DNA from: Hypericum androsaemum
Taxonomy: Eukaryota; Streptophyta; Magnoliopsida; Malpighiales; Hypericaceae
Direction: 5' to 3'
Assembly (NCBI GenBank): GCA_963995505.1
Contig: OZ023189.1
Location: 17,507,495-17,571,494 of the forward strand
DNA length: 64,000 nucleotides
The position numbers and the translations under genes were made by a program. Below the pieces are notes generated by a model. It did not search any database. It had not been told where the DNA came from and was given only the letters and a program-made list of their open reading frames with translations. Shown in pieces: positions 48,249-60,418 of the stretch (positions within the stretch are counted from its first letter, which is position 1; the number at the start of each line of letters is the position of its first letter).

Positions 48249-48260
48249 GCTCTGATACCA
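48249..48260 (-). other. Copia element 2 primer-binding site
   Basis: TGGTATCAGAGC on the minus strand, two bases from the 5' LTR end. It is complementary to the 3' end of initiator tRNA-Met. Confidence 0.9.
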
Positions 48261-48262
48261 GT

Positions 48263-48653
48263 TGTTGGGAAATAACCCACTTTCCCGTGGACCCAAACAA
48301 CGCAACGAACAAGATCGGAGCAAGATCTACGAACACAACGAGGAGATCGACCACAACTACGAGTAAAGAAAACTCACAGTCAAACAAGAACAACAGATTT
48401 GGTCACCCGGTTCGATCTTAACCGATCTACGTCCGGGGGCGTACCAAGCCAGGAGATTTCACTATATCAAGCTCGATCTACACTTTGGAACTTCACTTGC
48501 TCAACAATGGTGTTTCTCTCTCCTCTTCTCTCTCTGTCTCTCTCTACAAGGAAGAAGATCAATGTACAGTGACAGAGAAGCGGGGTATTTATAGTCCCAG
48601 TTCTGGACGGGGGCTACGCCCCCCCGCGGTGTCCGAAGTCTCCATACCCAACA
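48263..48653 (-). mobile_element. Copia element 2, 5' LTR
   Basis: 391 bp with the same TG...CA ends as the copy at 43874-44264. The GGGTATTTATAG string (minus CTATAAATACCC) is a probable LTR TATA region. The flanking 5-mers of the element (CGGGT left, ATCCC right) do not match, so no target duplication is visible. Confidence 0.95.
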
Positions 48654-49229
48654 ATCCCATAACATATCGTCGAGTTCATTCCAAACTGTCACGGGCTAAC
48701 ATTCTCGAAAGCTAGGCAAAGTTTTAGCCCGTGACTCTTTCACTTATAAAGGCCCTCTTGATGGGCCGGCATTGAAGGTATTACGGCTCGCAAGGAGTCC
48801 AGCAATAGATAGGAATTGTATGGCAATTAAAATTTTTTTAAAAGGTTGTATGGCAATTAATTGAATATATAGGAAACAGACATCTTGTATTAATGTTAAA
48901 AAAATTCAATAAAAGATTTTGAGTTTTGTCTCGGACTATATGAGTTTAGATGAATTTATTTTTTTCGGTGATTGGAGTTGACATATAAACTCATTATTTG
49001 AGTTCACATCACCTCCTCCGTTCAGGCACATGGCCTCCTAACTTGAGAATATCCTCCTCCAAATTTCAAATAGACAGAAAACATGTTCACACCTAAACAT
49101 GTTCACAAATGTCAAATAGAAAAGTATAGGATACAAATATCTATTTCTTATAACATACCGTACGGTACCAAAATCAGCGAGTAATAAAGACTTTTTTATA
49201 GGGAGGGATGGTAGGGCACCATTGACAAA
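48654..49229. other. Sequence between copia element 2 and the TIR element
   Basis: No gene. A perfect 12-bp inverted pair, GTCACGGGCTAA (48688-48699) and TTAGCCCGTGAC (48724-48735), can form a hairpin with a 24-nt loop. It is followed by TTATAAAGGCCC. This may be a relic of another mobile element. Confidence 0.45.
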
Positions 49230-50468
49230 TAATAATGCATAATTTTTTGGTAAAAATTCACTTACATACCTTGTGGTTTTGAGTTTGGACACACCACTAC
49301 CCTGTGGTTTTTATTTCTCTGACCGGGTGACAAAAGTTGTCTCTACTTAATAACCAAGTGATATTTTATAACCATAGTTAGTTGAAACACATGCCACATA
49401 ATTATATTTACCCACATGGTATGCCACGTCAACCGTGTATTGACGTGGCCTGCCACATCATCAATTCATCCATTAAATAAATTAAACCAAAAAATTTCCA
49501 ACCCCCAATTTCACTAAACCTGTTCGTCTCCCTCCTTCTCTCCCTCCCTTTTTTTTTGGAGAAATCTCTCTCCCTCCCTCACCCAACCCCAATTTCCAAA
49601 ATATTTCTACAGCAATCCCTCCTTCTATAGTCCGTGACCCTCCCTCTTCCATATCTCGCATCATTCGTCGCTTTTCCTCCATCATCTCTCAACTTCCTTT
49701 CTCTCGTCTCTAACCCCAAGGTGAGTTTTCGTTACTGCTAGGGTTTTTTTTTCACTTTCCTATTTCTATTTTTTTGTTTTGATTGGTTTCGGTTTCCTCC
49801 TCCATCTATCGATTCCTTTACTTCCCTCTATTTTCTGTTTCCATTGGTTTCTAATTTACATTTCTATTTCGATGATTGAAATGGTGTCCCTCGATTATTG
49901 TCTCTTATTTTTGTCAGGTTGCCGATGGCTAAAAAAGTATATATTACTTACGAGATGTTGGATATTTCGATGATTGAAATGGTGTCCCTCAATTAGAGAA
50001 GGGATGCAGTATGTTGGATGTTTCAGATTAAATAGTTGTTACGAGATGTTTCGTCATATTTTGAATGTTTTAGAATAGATCATTGTTGCTAAGAAAGACA
50101 AATTTAGATGCGAAAATCATAGGGGAAAAAATGCGAAGAGCATAGGAGAAAAAGAGAAAAAATAAAAATGTCGATAAAAAATCAGATTAATGTTTAAAAA
50201 TCTCTTTTGGATTGTTTAAATAGTGTAAAGGGTGATGTGGCAGATGACATGATAATATGAATGACATGGCATGCCACGTGAATGTCAATATATGTTAATC
50301 TAACTATGGTTAAGCAAATGTCACTTGGTTATTAAGTAGAGATAACTTTTGTCACCCAGTCAGAGCAATAAAAACCACAGGGTACTGATGTGTCCAAACC
50401 CAAAATCAAAGGGTATATAAGTAGACTTTTACCTAATTTTTTTTGGTGGTAACTAATAATGCATAATT
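49230..50468. mobile_element. Long-TIR (MULE-like) element with gene-like interior
   Basis: The direct repeat TAATAATGCATAATT flanks the element (49230-49244 and 50454-50468). The body, 49245-50453 (about 1.2 kb), has inverted arms of about 150 bp that are alike though not identical (TACCCTGTGGTTTTTATT, GTGACAAAAGTT, TCTACTTAATAACCAAGTGA). The interior holds CT-rich leader-like sequence, a donor CCCCAAG/GTGAGT (49720/49721), TAGGGTTTT, and an acceptor TTTTTGTCAG (to 49917), then GTTGCCG and ATG at 49925. This resembles a captured 5' UTR, intron and start codon. The open frame after that ATG is only 23 codons. The 15-bp flanking repeat is longer than the usual 8-11 bp for MULEs. Confidence 0.75.
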
Positions 50469-50849
50469 AGACAAGAGCGAAACTCCCAATAAATGGTGAA
50501 AAACCTCGTTACACTGCACGGGAATAAGTAATAACTATTTAGCGTCAATTATTAATCGGATGCACTAAGTTTTATCGGATATCAAGTTAGAACTTTTTAA
50601 AATATATCAATGTTAAATATTCATTTAGAAATTTTTTGACACTTTTTCAGATTCTGGATTAGTTGATTAAGTAGGTTGAATACTAATATTAGATAGTATA
50701 AAAAAATTATTAATCGGATGCATGTGACGTGTGAGGTGGAGCCTGTATTGGTCTAATATCAGTAAACTAGGAAGCATATAATCGTATGTAAACTGCAAGT
50801 AATATAAAAGAGAAGGTTTAGAGGGTGCTCACGATCACACTTGTGGGTA

Positions 50850-51166
50850 AGTGTGTAACACCTTCGTCTTCAAGTTAGAACTTCGGATTGAATCCTGGAC
50901 GAGGCCTAAAGCTAATTTTCATTCACCCCGAGAATTAAATTTTTGCAAGTATTATATATCGTTACGAAGCTCTATCAACGAGCTTCGTATTGATCTCACA
51001 AACACCCAAAATCAATTGTGTGACCTTAATTAGCTCAAAGTTGTCCACTAATTACTTAGTTATTATATTTAATTAGGATTCTCCCTCTATTTCAATACTT
51101 GGGCCAAAGCTCAATACACTCGTATTGGGCTATCTCTTCCTTGGTTAATAAACCAATTCTTCAACA
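50850..51166 (-). mobile_element. Copia element 3, 3' LTR (left end approximate)
   Basis: The right boundary is clear: TTCTTCAACA ends at 51166, next to a polypurine tract on the minus strand (GTGGGGAAT). The left end is uncertain. TGTGTAACACC near 50850 is a candidate, but the partner LTR is outside the window. Confidence 0.5.
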
Positions 51167-51903
51167 ATTCCCCACATGAATACAAAATGGCTTATATGAC
51201 ATGAGCCTACCAATGCTACATGCAATTTGGAGTTCTGCGAGAATTTGTTGCATCAGAAAAGGTAGTTGAAAATTTTGAACCTTCCTTAGTGAAATACCTT
51301 CGGATATACTTGCCAACCAGTGGACGTGATGCCTTGAACTGTTCGGCATTTTTATGTATACCAAGATAAAGGTACTCACACAACTCCTTCTCAAACCACT
51401 ACTTGGTTCTTTCGTTGTTGTCCATTTTTGGCCCTGGACTGCCTTGGAAACTTTATTGAATGCTCTAAAGATTTAGCCCTTAACTCATCTCATAGAAGCG
51501 GCCCCTTCACATTCGATATAGGTGATCTCTTATAAGGAGTATCCTGCCATACCCCATTTATATATACTTAAAGTATAAGGATCATTAAAAGCTTAAAGCT
51601 TAACCTTCACATGGACAAGTCTATCATTCTTTTATCATAGGAATAGGTAAGGAACTCAATTTTTTGAGTACTTTATTCGACCCTAGCCTCACAATTCAGT
51701 TGTCCCTTTGAACTTGCAGATCAGGGTTTACGATCCAGGTTGGGTTGCCATCATGGGTTTAGGTCATTTCGTGGGCTTTAATCCCATCCCCCTCGATGAT
51801 ACCTCAACTTGGTCTCTCGTTAGACCTTTAGTTAATGGATCTGCGATGTTCTCTTTTGACTTTACATAGTCTAAAGATATCACACCCATTCTCAATAATA
51901 TTT

Positions 51904-53839
51904 TCACGAATTTATGTCTACGACATATGTGTCTAGACTTTCCATTATACACATTATTTGTGCTCTTCCGATAGTTGATTGACTATCACAGTGCACGCTA
52001 ATGGGAGGCACTGGTTTTGACCACATCGGAATGTCCTCCAAGAAACTTTGGAGCCAATCCGCCTCTTCATCTGCTAGATCCAACGCTATGAATTCTGATT
52101 CTATAGTTGATCTAGCAATGCAAGTTTGTTTGCATGATCTCCACGAGACTGCTGCTCCTCCAATTATAAATATGTATCCGCTAGTAGATTTTATATTCTT
52201 GGAGTCCGAGATCCAGTTCGCGTCTGAATACCCTTCCAGAACGGCGGGATGTCTCGTATAGTATAATCTATAGTTAGTAGTGTACCTTAGGTATCTAAGG
52301 ACTCTAACTATCGCTTTCCAATGTTCATAATTAGATTTACTCGTATATCTTGATAATCTGTTTACCGAGTTTGCAATATCTGGTCTAGTACAGTCCATGA
52401 GGTACATTAGACTGCCTATAACTCTAGAATAATCTAGTTATCTCACACTCTCTCCGCGATTCTTGCAGAGACTTGACACCACTTCCATAGGAGTTCTCGC
52501 AATTACATTGCTATCCTTATCGAATTTGTCAAGTATCTTTTTGACATAGTGACCTTGGGAAAGCGCGTAACCTTCTGAAGTCTTAGTAATTTTTATCCCA
52601 AGTATTACATCAGCTTGTCCCAAGTCTTTCATGTCAAAATTTTGCGATAACATTCTCTTGGTAATTTTGATATTATCATTATTACCCACGATCAACATGT
52701 CATCTACGTAGAGACAAACTATCACATAGTCGTTATCATCTCCTTTCACATAGATACATTTATCACATTGGTTTATCTGAAACCCGTTAGATAGCATTAC
52801 ACTATCAAACTTTTTGTGCCATTGTTTATGTACTTGTTTTAGTCTATACAAGAATTTTACAAGTTTATACACCTTATGTTCTTTACCTAGAACCACAAAC
52901 CCTTCGGGTTGTTCTATGTAAATCTCCTCTTCCAAATCTCCATTAAGGAAGGCCGTCTTCACATCCATTTGATGGATCTCTAAGTTAAAACAAAGCTGCC
53001 AAAGCTATGACTAACCTAATAGACATTTTCTTGGAGAGAGGAGCATATGTGTCAAAATAATTAACACCCTCAGTTTGCTTGCAGCCTTTAACAACAAGTC
53101 TTGCCTTGTACTTATCCACTGTACCATCAGGCTTCATCTTCTTTTTGAAGATCCACTTATGGCCTAGTGGTTTACTACCCGGAGATAGATCTACTAGTTC
53201 CCAAGTGTGATTATGTAAGATAGACTCTATCTCACTATTCACCACTTCCTTCCAAAGAGCAGAGTCTGTAGAGGACATTGCTTTTTTGTAGGTTACTGGA
53301 TCCTTTTCTAACAGATATGTTATGAAATCTGATCCGAAGGACTTTACTTTCCTAGCCCTTTTCCCACGTCTAGGCTCTTCAACTTCATCTTGAGGTACCT
53401 CTCCCCCCACATTGCTCCCACTTTGGTCAACTTGACGGTCAACTCCAGTTCGAGCTTTGTGAGGAAAGATTTTCTCGAAGAATGAAGCATCCCTAGCTTC
53501 AATGATAGTATTTAAGTGGACATCAGAGTTATCTGACTTGTGTACCAAGAATCGATATACAGCACTATCTTGTACATAACCGATAAACACACAATCCACC
53601 GTCTTAGGTCATATCATTGTCCTTTTAGGAGGTGGGATCGGAACCTTAGCAAGACATCCCCAAACCCTTAGGAATTTATAGCTAGGTGCATGACCTTTCC
53701 ATAATTCGTAAGATATTTTATCCAACTTTTTGTGTGGTACCCTGTTGAGCACATAGTTGGCCAAAAGCACAGCTTCCCCCCACAAATTCTTTGGTAATCC
53801 AGAACTAATAAGCATCGCATTCATCATTTCCTTAAGCAT
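51904..53839 (-). pseudogene. Copia element 3 pol, 3' half (integrase end, RT, RNase H)
   Basis: Minus-strand fragments in order are the integrase C-terminal part (LKEMMNAMLISSGLPKNLWG, WGCLAKVPIPPPKR), the connection with a basic stretch (EEPRRGKRARKVKSFGSDF), RT (HKWIFKKKMKPDGTVDKYKA; MDVKTAFLNGDLEEEIYIEQ; YVDDMLIVG) and RNase H ([37 protein letters not shown]). The fragments are split by a stop and frameshift near 53600, near 52975 and near 52430. YVDDM is intact. Its 5' half lies at 63210-64000, beyond the inserted LARD-like element. Confidence 0.92.
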
Positions 53840-53841
53840 CC

Positions 53842-56657
53842 TGTCACGACTCGAATCTATGGTCGGTGACCGGCGCTAGACTTCAACTCCTTATAATCAT
53901 AAAGAAATCTAGCCAGCCTCAAATATATTTAGAATTTTTAATAATTATTCTTTAAACATAAAACTTAAAACCTAATGATCTTTAGTTTCACATTCCAAGT
54001 TTACAAAATATAAGCCAAGTTTTTACCTTTTAATACATACTCCCAAGATCAAAACAAGTCCTGTGACTACGGAGCTTCTAGATCAATGAGAAAAATATAA
54101 ACTGGAGACCTCCAAACTAGTCCCGGAGAATCAAGCGGACTTAGTACGATCAGAGTGAATCTCCGAACCAATACAACTCGTGTACGAGTTCCTGCAAAAC
54201 TGGTGAGAGGGGGTGAGTGTTTTGGAACACCCCGTAAATAAATAACATATGTATCGCAATTTATTTAGTCACTTAATACACAAACATACCTAACACATGC
54301 ATATGACTAACATGGCAATTGAATCATGCGGACTTGTACAGTATCATAAAATCATAGTTACGAGATTACCATAATACTAAAATATAATCACAAAGGCACA
54401 GAAAATATGAATAAGCTACGCAACGTCTCATACCATCACACAATTGACACATAAACACATAATTCCAAAATTAAATCACAGCACAGGATGAATATTCGGC
54501 AGAATCTAAATCGTGTCACTCCCTCTCCAATACGAGGATACCATATCTCAAAGGCACCATCATCAACCAACCTCCTCGGCCAAATAGTTCTGCCCGCCGG
54601 TAGGCAACCATATCATATCAGACCAACCTCATCGGCCAAATAGTTCTGCCCGCCGTAGGCAACCATATCATACCAGACCAACCTCATTGGCCAAATAGTT
54701 CTGCCCGCCGTAGGCAACCATATCATACCAGACCAACCTCATCGGCCAAATAGTTCTGCCCGCCGTAGGCAACCATATCATATCAGACCAACCTCATCGG
54801 CCAAATAGTTCTACCCGCCGTAGGCAACCATATCATATCAGACCAACCTCATCGGCCAAATAGTTCTGCCCGCCGTAGGCAACCATATCATATCAGACCA
54901 ACCTCATCGGCCAAATAGTTCTGCCCGCCGTAGGCAACCATATCATATCAGACCAACCTCATCGGCCAAATAGTTCTGCCCGCCGTAGGCAACCATATCA
55001 TATCAGACCAATCTCATCGGCCAAATAGTTCTGCCCGCCGTAGGCAACCATATCATATCGCGAAGCTATCTATATTATATAGTTATTCGTATTACACAAA
55101 TTCATAGGCTCCAAACGAATCAAATAGGTCCAATGAACAAACTAACATCTCCAGTGCCCACTCGAGGTCAAATTAAGCAAACACTTATAAATCTTAATGT
55201 CACATCATAATACTCATCTGAAAAATGCATAATATGCAATAACAATACCATATTCAAATCATAACAAATAAATAGAGTGCACCAAATAAAGCACGAGTCA
55301 CATATTATTTGTTTACCGATTTCGGTTTGACAAATAATCCGGGTCGCCAATCCTTTCGAATATTCACCAATATATTCTTCAAAAGCTTCTTAATATGTAT
55401 TCCAAAGCCTGTGTCCGAAATTACTTTTTCCTCACTTAAGAACAAAGTAACCATATTTATTTTTTTATTTCCATAAATACCTTTCAGTCTCATGTTTAAG
55501 ATAAATACACTCTTCATGTCATTTAAAGGTAAATCAACTTTATCTAATTAATTAAATTTAGATATGCTTTCGGTTCACTTGTTTTCGTATTTCTTCTTTT
55601 CCCTTTCTTAGTTTGGTTTCTTCCCAAATATTCAGATCCTAAAACATGGTTCCGATTGAACCTCAAGTACTGAGAAGAATTTAATTCTTCTGATTCTCAT
55701 AATTAATCTAACAAATCCACTATGAACTAATTTTCATGTCAACTTCTCTTCAAAATCATATTTTCCTTCTATATATACTTGCCGGAATTAGTACTCGACT
55801 AATTGAACATTTGAACTTGTCTTCCGTTTCTCTTTCTTGGTTGGCTTCACCATTTATTTATTTCAATGATCCGATTCTCCTAACTCAATTGGCACAAGCT
55901 TACTAAATCTAAAACTCATTATCCTGTACTTTAAAATTTTCTCTTCTTATATCAGATTCCTACTCAACATATTCATTGTGTTTGCTATTCCTTATTGTGT
56001 ATGGTGAAGTATTTAGTACTGTTAGTTAAAATAATTAAGACCAAATTTCTTTACCTGTTGACTTCTCTTCCCCCTTCGGTTCTGTTTCTCCCTCTCTCTT
56101 ATTTATCTTTTATTTTTCCCTGGTGACTTTAGTTTCGGTATTAGTAAAGGAAGTGAACTAATAATGGATATATATGTATTTACCAATTCTCATCTCTCCA
56201 CCGCCTCTTTTGTCAATTTTTTTTTTCACTTTGCCTTGTTGTCATCTTTCTACCTCTCCACGTTTTTGTTTCTTTTTACCTTGCCACGTTTCTAATTACT
56301 TCACCCTTATTTAGTACTTAAATATTTTATAGTCCTAACTTTGTCTGTTTCGACAAATTTGATTCATGCTTTCATTTTATTGTCAATTATTTTCACAAAT
56401 TATAATTTTATTCGTTCACCAATTCTATTATTTTCCTCCTATTGATCATATTAAATTTAGAATTCAATTATTTGAAACTAACTTAACTTATTAGTCGGTC
56501 TAAATTATATCGAGAGCCAAATCGTTAGAAAGTCCTGATCACTAAATTAAATTTCTAAATTTTTATTCTTCTCAAATATATTATTATTATGTTACCGGAT
56601 GACTTAGTATACTTGATCAAACTTAACTTATTTTACATTACATAGTCGGATATTACA
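53842..56657 (-). mobile_element. LARD-like element, 3' LTR
   Basis: 2816 bp, TGTCACGACTCGAATC to GTCGGATATTACA on the plus strand. It contains the 55-bp minisatellite (about 54564-55060). The short open frames at 55168-55517 recur in the other LTR as expected for repeats and have no domain features. Confidence 0.93.
54564..55060. repeat. 55-bp minisatellite in the 3' LTR, about 9 copies
   Basis: The unit contains GACCAACCTCATCGGCCAAA, TAGTTCTGCCCGCCGTAGGC and AACCATATCATATCA. Copies start every 55 bp from 54621 to 55006, and one variant unit of about 57 bp precedes them. Copies differ at a few sites only. Confidence 0.95.
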
Positions 56658-59600
56658 TTCTCCACTCCTTATAAAAATTCGGTCCCCGAATTTACTTAAA
56701 ATGTTTTTAACTTATCATCTAAATAGATGAATATTTTATTAGTATCTTATCGTAGATCTTTATAGTTTGTGTATTGTATTCCTACTTTACTTTGTAAATT
56801 TGAAACGCCCTATTTCAAAGCTTTCAAACTTTCTTATCCAAATTATCATTGGCACTTTTGATATACCAAATTTGCCTAATCTTAACTATTTGTGATTTCA
56901 AGATAAGAGCAAGAGTAACATCATATAAATTCATTTGATAACTAGATGTAACTTTCACGTGACAATGTTACCAATATTGTGGCGAATCTAACATGTCACT
57001 AGTTCATTATACTATAAATTCTTAAATGAGTCAACGTATTCTACATTTTCTTCCAAAACTCGTTATCTCTTACTAATGTAATACCTTGAGCACACATTCT
57101 CACAAAAAAAATATATATATATATATTTTGCATTTCTTATTCTTACAAAGAATCTTATAATTTCTCTTTATTCTTCAAATTATATAAAATCGAAGTAACT
57201 CCTTTGATCAAAGTTTCTACAACCTATTTATTACATGATCGTTCTTCTAGTTTCATCAATTACTTTCAATTTTTTAAATATTTCATCCAATACCATAACT
57301 CTTATCATAAATGGTACATTGATCTTATGTCTTGACCATACTGGTTGATTCACAATCACTAATCATCCCATCAAATTTCCACGCAGAGTTTCACAAAGTT
57401 TCAAACTTATTATTTTTAATTTTATGTCACATACATTTCAACTTTTCTGTAGTTCCGAACTTAACACTTTCTCACATTGCCAAGAAGTTATTCATAACTT
57501 TTATTATATCTTTTCATCATTTTTCTTAGACTCAAAACTTACTTATGCATACATAGTGCTCTTCATCTTGGCTATCTCCGTATATCTCAAGTCTTTTTTT
57601 TATACTTATAGTTCTTTAAATAAATTTCACTTAGTTTTATTTTTGTCATACATTGTATAGTTCTACTCAACCATTATCCAGAGCATCCCCAGACCATATT
57701 TTTCATAATTTTACTAACTTTTTTTTAGCCCTAAGATATCTTACATACATTTGTCCCATTAATTTTCAAAGATTTTCTTAATACCACAACATATCCAAAA
57801 GCCTTTTTGGTTTCCGAACTCATATTTATCTATTTGGTTATTGACAAACAAAATCGCTTCAACAACCAACCATATCTATTCCTTACCTCCTTAAACACTA
57901 ATACCTTAACCTTTCACGAGTATTAAATCTATGAACACCTCGTCATAGATATCAAGCTCCCAACAATACTTTTCTTTACCACCAAAACTTACATTGCGAT
58001 AAACTTAACATACAACTAATAGTTGCATGAAGTTCACAACTTTGATTATAAGATCTCCATGTGCTCTTCTTCATAATTCATATAAACTAAATATTTCATT
58101 AAAATCATAAACTTATTTTTTTATAGTCTTAAGTTCTCAAATCGTAATCCTTATAACAAGTTGTATCATACTGATGAGCCAAATAATATATCGCTACCTC
58201 GTAGCGCATATACTTAATTTCACAGATTGTATGGACTATGTTTTCTTCCATTAGCACCATGACCTTATATCATTCATCTTACAATTTGATAAACTACCTT
58301 AAAGTTTTTAATAACCTCAATCTTTGTTCATTTAGTTTGCTCAATTCTTTTCCTTGATTGGAGTTATATTTCTTAGTGGTACAAATGTTAACTCTTTTTT
58401 TTCAAAGACATCCAACTACCCAATCTTGCTTCCTAAAACAAACTAGTTCATCATCCACTTAAGCTTCTCAAGAATTTTCTTCACCAAGTTAAATCTTATT
58501 GTCATTTATGTTTTTCCATAATCTATCATTTTTAGTTATTCAGTTTACATTACATAGTTGTACAAACTTCATACAGAGCTTACATATCTTAGCAATCACC
58601 TCTTTTATCCTTAAATACCATTTTTCATAAACTTCAATCTTTAAAAGGCATTGCATACTTCGATGATTTTATCATTGCTTAGGTTGAAGATGTCACATTA
58701 ATTTTCTAGTTCTCAAATTATCTTAGTGATTCATAGACGCTACTCAATTAAGGACTTACTTGATGGAGTGTGTATATACATAATACCAATTTTCATCTTT
58801 CTGGCATTTTCTAAAATTTGAACCAAATTTCATTGTAGCTTGTCTTCATACTAATACAACTTTTCTAACTTTTAAGTAACTCATATCTTGTCACTTCACA
58901 TCTCAAAATTTTTCAAAAGTCTACATATCATGTGTACTACAGTTCTCTAATTTCTTTATCCTCTAATTCTCAAAGAAATCACTTTAACATATTTCCTTTA
59001 AGTTCTCGGCTTTTCTTGTTTCATATTTCACTAACCAAATAATTTCATTAACTTTCACACAAACTCATTACGAAATTAATATTTTCACCCTAAATTTACT
59101 TTTCCTTCTTTGAGCTAACTTAATTCAAATTTTCACTTGTCAAATATTTTTGTTCATTTCTCTTTCTAAGTCGTTGTCTAGTTAATAATTTATCTCAAAT
59201 TTCTCTTTTACAAATAATATTTACTTCTCGCTCTCTTATAGAGCTTGCACAACACTATCTTAATATTGGCGTACTTATTGTAGTTATAAGATACTTGATT
59301 TATAGATTATCAAAGTTTTATGTGAGTACTGTACCTCACATTCTTCAAGACTTAGATTATATGCATCAGATCATTATCTGATTACAAAGAGAAGCTTTAC
59401 TCAAATTCATATGGCTTTCCTGTAGCCTCAGAAATCTTTTCACTAATCAATATGTAAATTTTGTAGTTTGGTCAAAACTATTAACCATTTATGCTTTATT
59501 TTGTTGAACTACCTTGTCCTTGAGCAATTTATCTTATCAAAAATTTTCTTTGCCACAATTCATAGCCACAATTCATAGCCACAATTCAAACCAAAATGCA

Positions 59601-60418
59601 TACTCAATCTTAACTTTCTCAAAGTATTCAAAGTTATAAAAAGTAATAACTTAATTGTAATTTAATTCATATATCACAATCCCATAACTCCATTCATAAT
59701 AAACCTCACACTACTTTCTCAATATATATTTTTAAATTTCAGAGCACACTTTAGAATTAGTTTCTCATATATTCTTCTTCCACATAATGTTGTTCATAAG
59801 TGCCTCTTTTCAAACATATTTAACTCAAAATCAAATTTTCAAAACACAGATAAACAAACTCAAAGAATTCACAAAGACATAACTCAAACATTTGGTGAGA
59901 CTCAAACAATTGGCAAAACATACATAGGAAGAAATCAAATATATACGGGTGTTTAGATGATTTGGACAAAGTGGTGATCAATCACTTCATCAAAATCTCA
60001 CCCAAAGAATGATTTTCATATATATATAAATATATATACTCAAATGAGCTCTTCAAAGGAAAACATATACAAACGGTACAAGAATTCTCACCATAATGTA
60101 GAGTGAATGCCTAGTGATAACAAGAAAGCATCACAAAAAATTTTCACATAAGAATGCCAAACTCACATCTCAAGCAAAACATATTTGCCCAACTTTCATA
60201 TTCATCATACCATCATGATCAAACAGAAATAACTCTTCGTTGACACAGAAGAGATTACGGCACAAGCAAATGAGACAGATGGAAAGGATGCAAAGATATG
60301 GGGAATCCTATGCTCCGTAGCACAACTTAAGAGACATGATAATTCAAACAACGCTCTAACCTAGAGCTTAAAACTTGAGCATAAACCTAAAGCTCAAACC
60401 ATGCTCTGATACCACGTC
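56658..60418. other. LARD-like element interior, non-coding
   Basis: About 3.76 kb, strongly AT-rich on this strand, with many TTTCATT/TCAAATT strings. No retroelement domain can be read in any frame. A short perfect repeat, CACAATTCATAGC, occurs near 59555-59585. The segment next to the 5' LTR holds the primer-binding site. Confidence 0.7.
60403..60414 (-). other. LARD-like element primer-binding site
   Basis: TGGTATCAGAGC on the minus strand, four bases from the 5' LTR end at 60419. It is complementary to initiator tRNA-Met and sets the element orientation to minus. Confidence 0.9.

Noticed and set aside
54564..55060. CRISPR-like array
   Set aside because: Units are contiguous with no spacers, the genome is a plant nucleus, and the array lies inside an LTR. 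It is a minisatellite.
55168..55517. Short open frames repeated at 55168-55517 and 61745-62094 as a conserved small gene pair
   Set aside because: They repeat only because they lie in the two LTR copies. They are AT-rich and have no recognisable domain.
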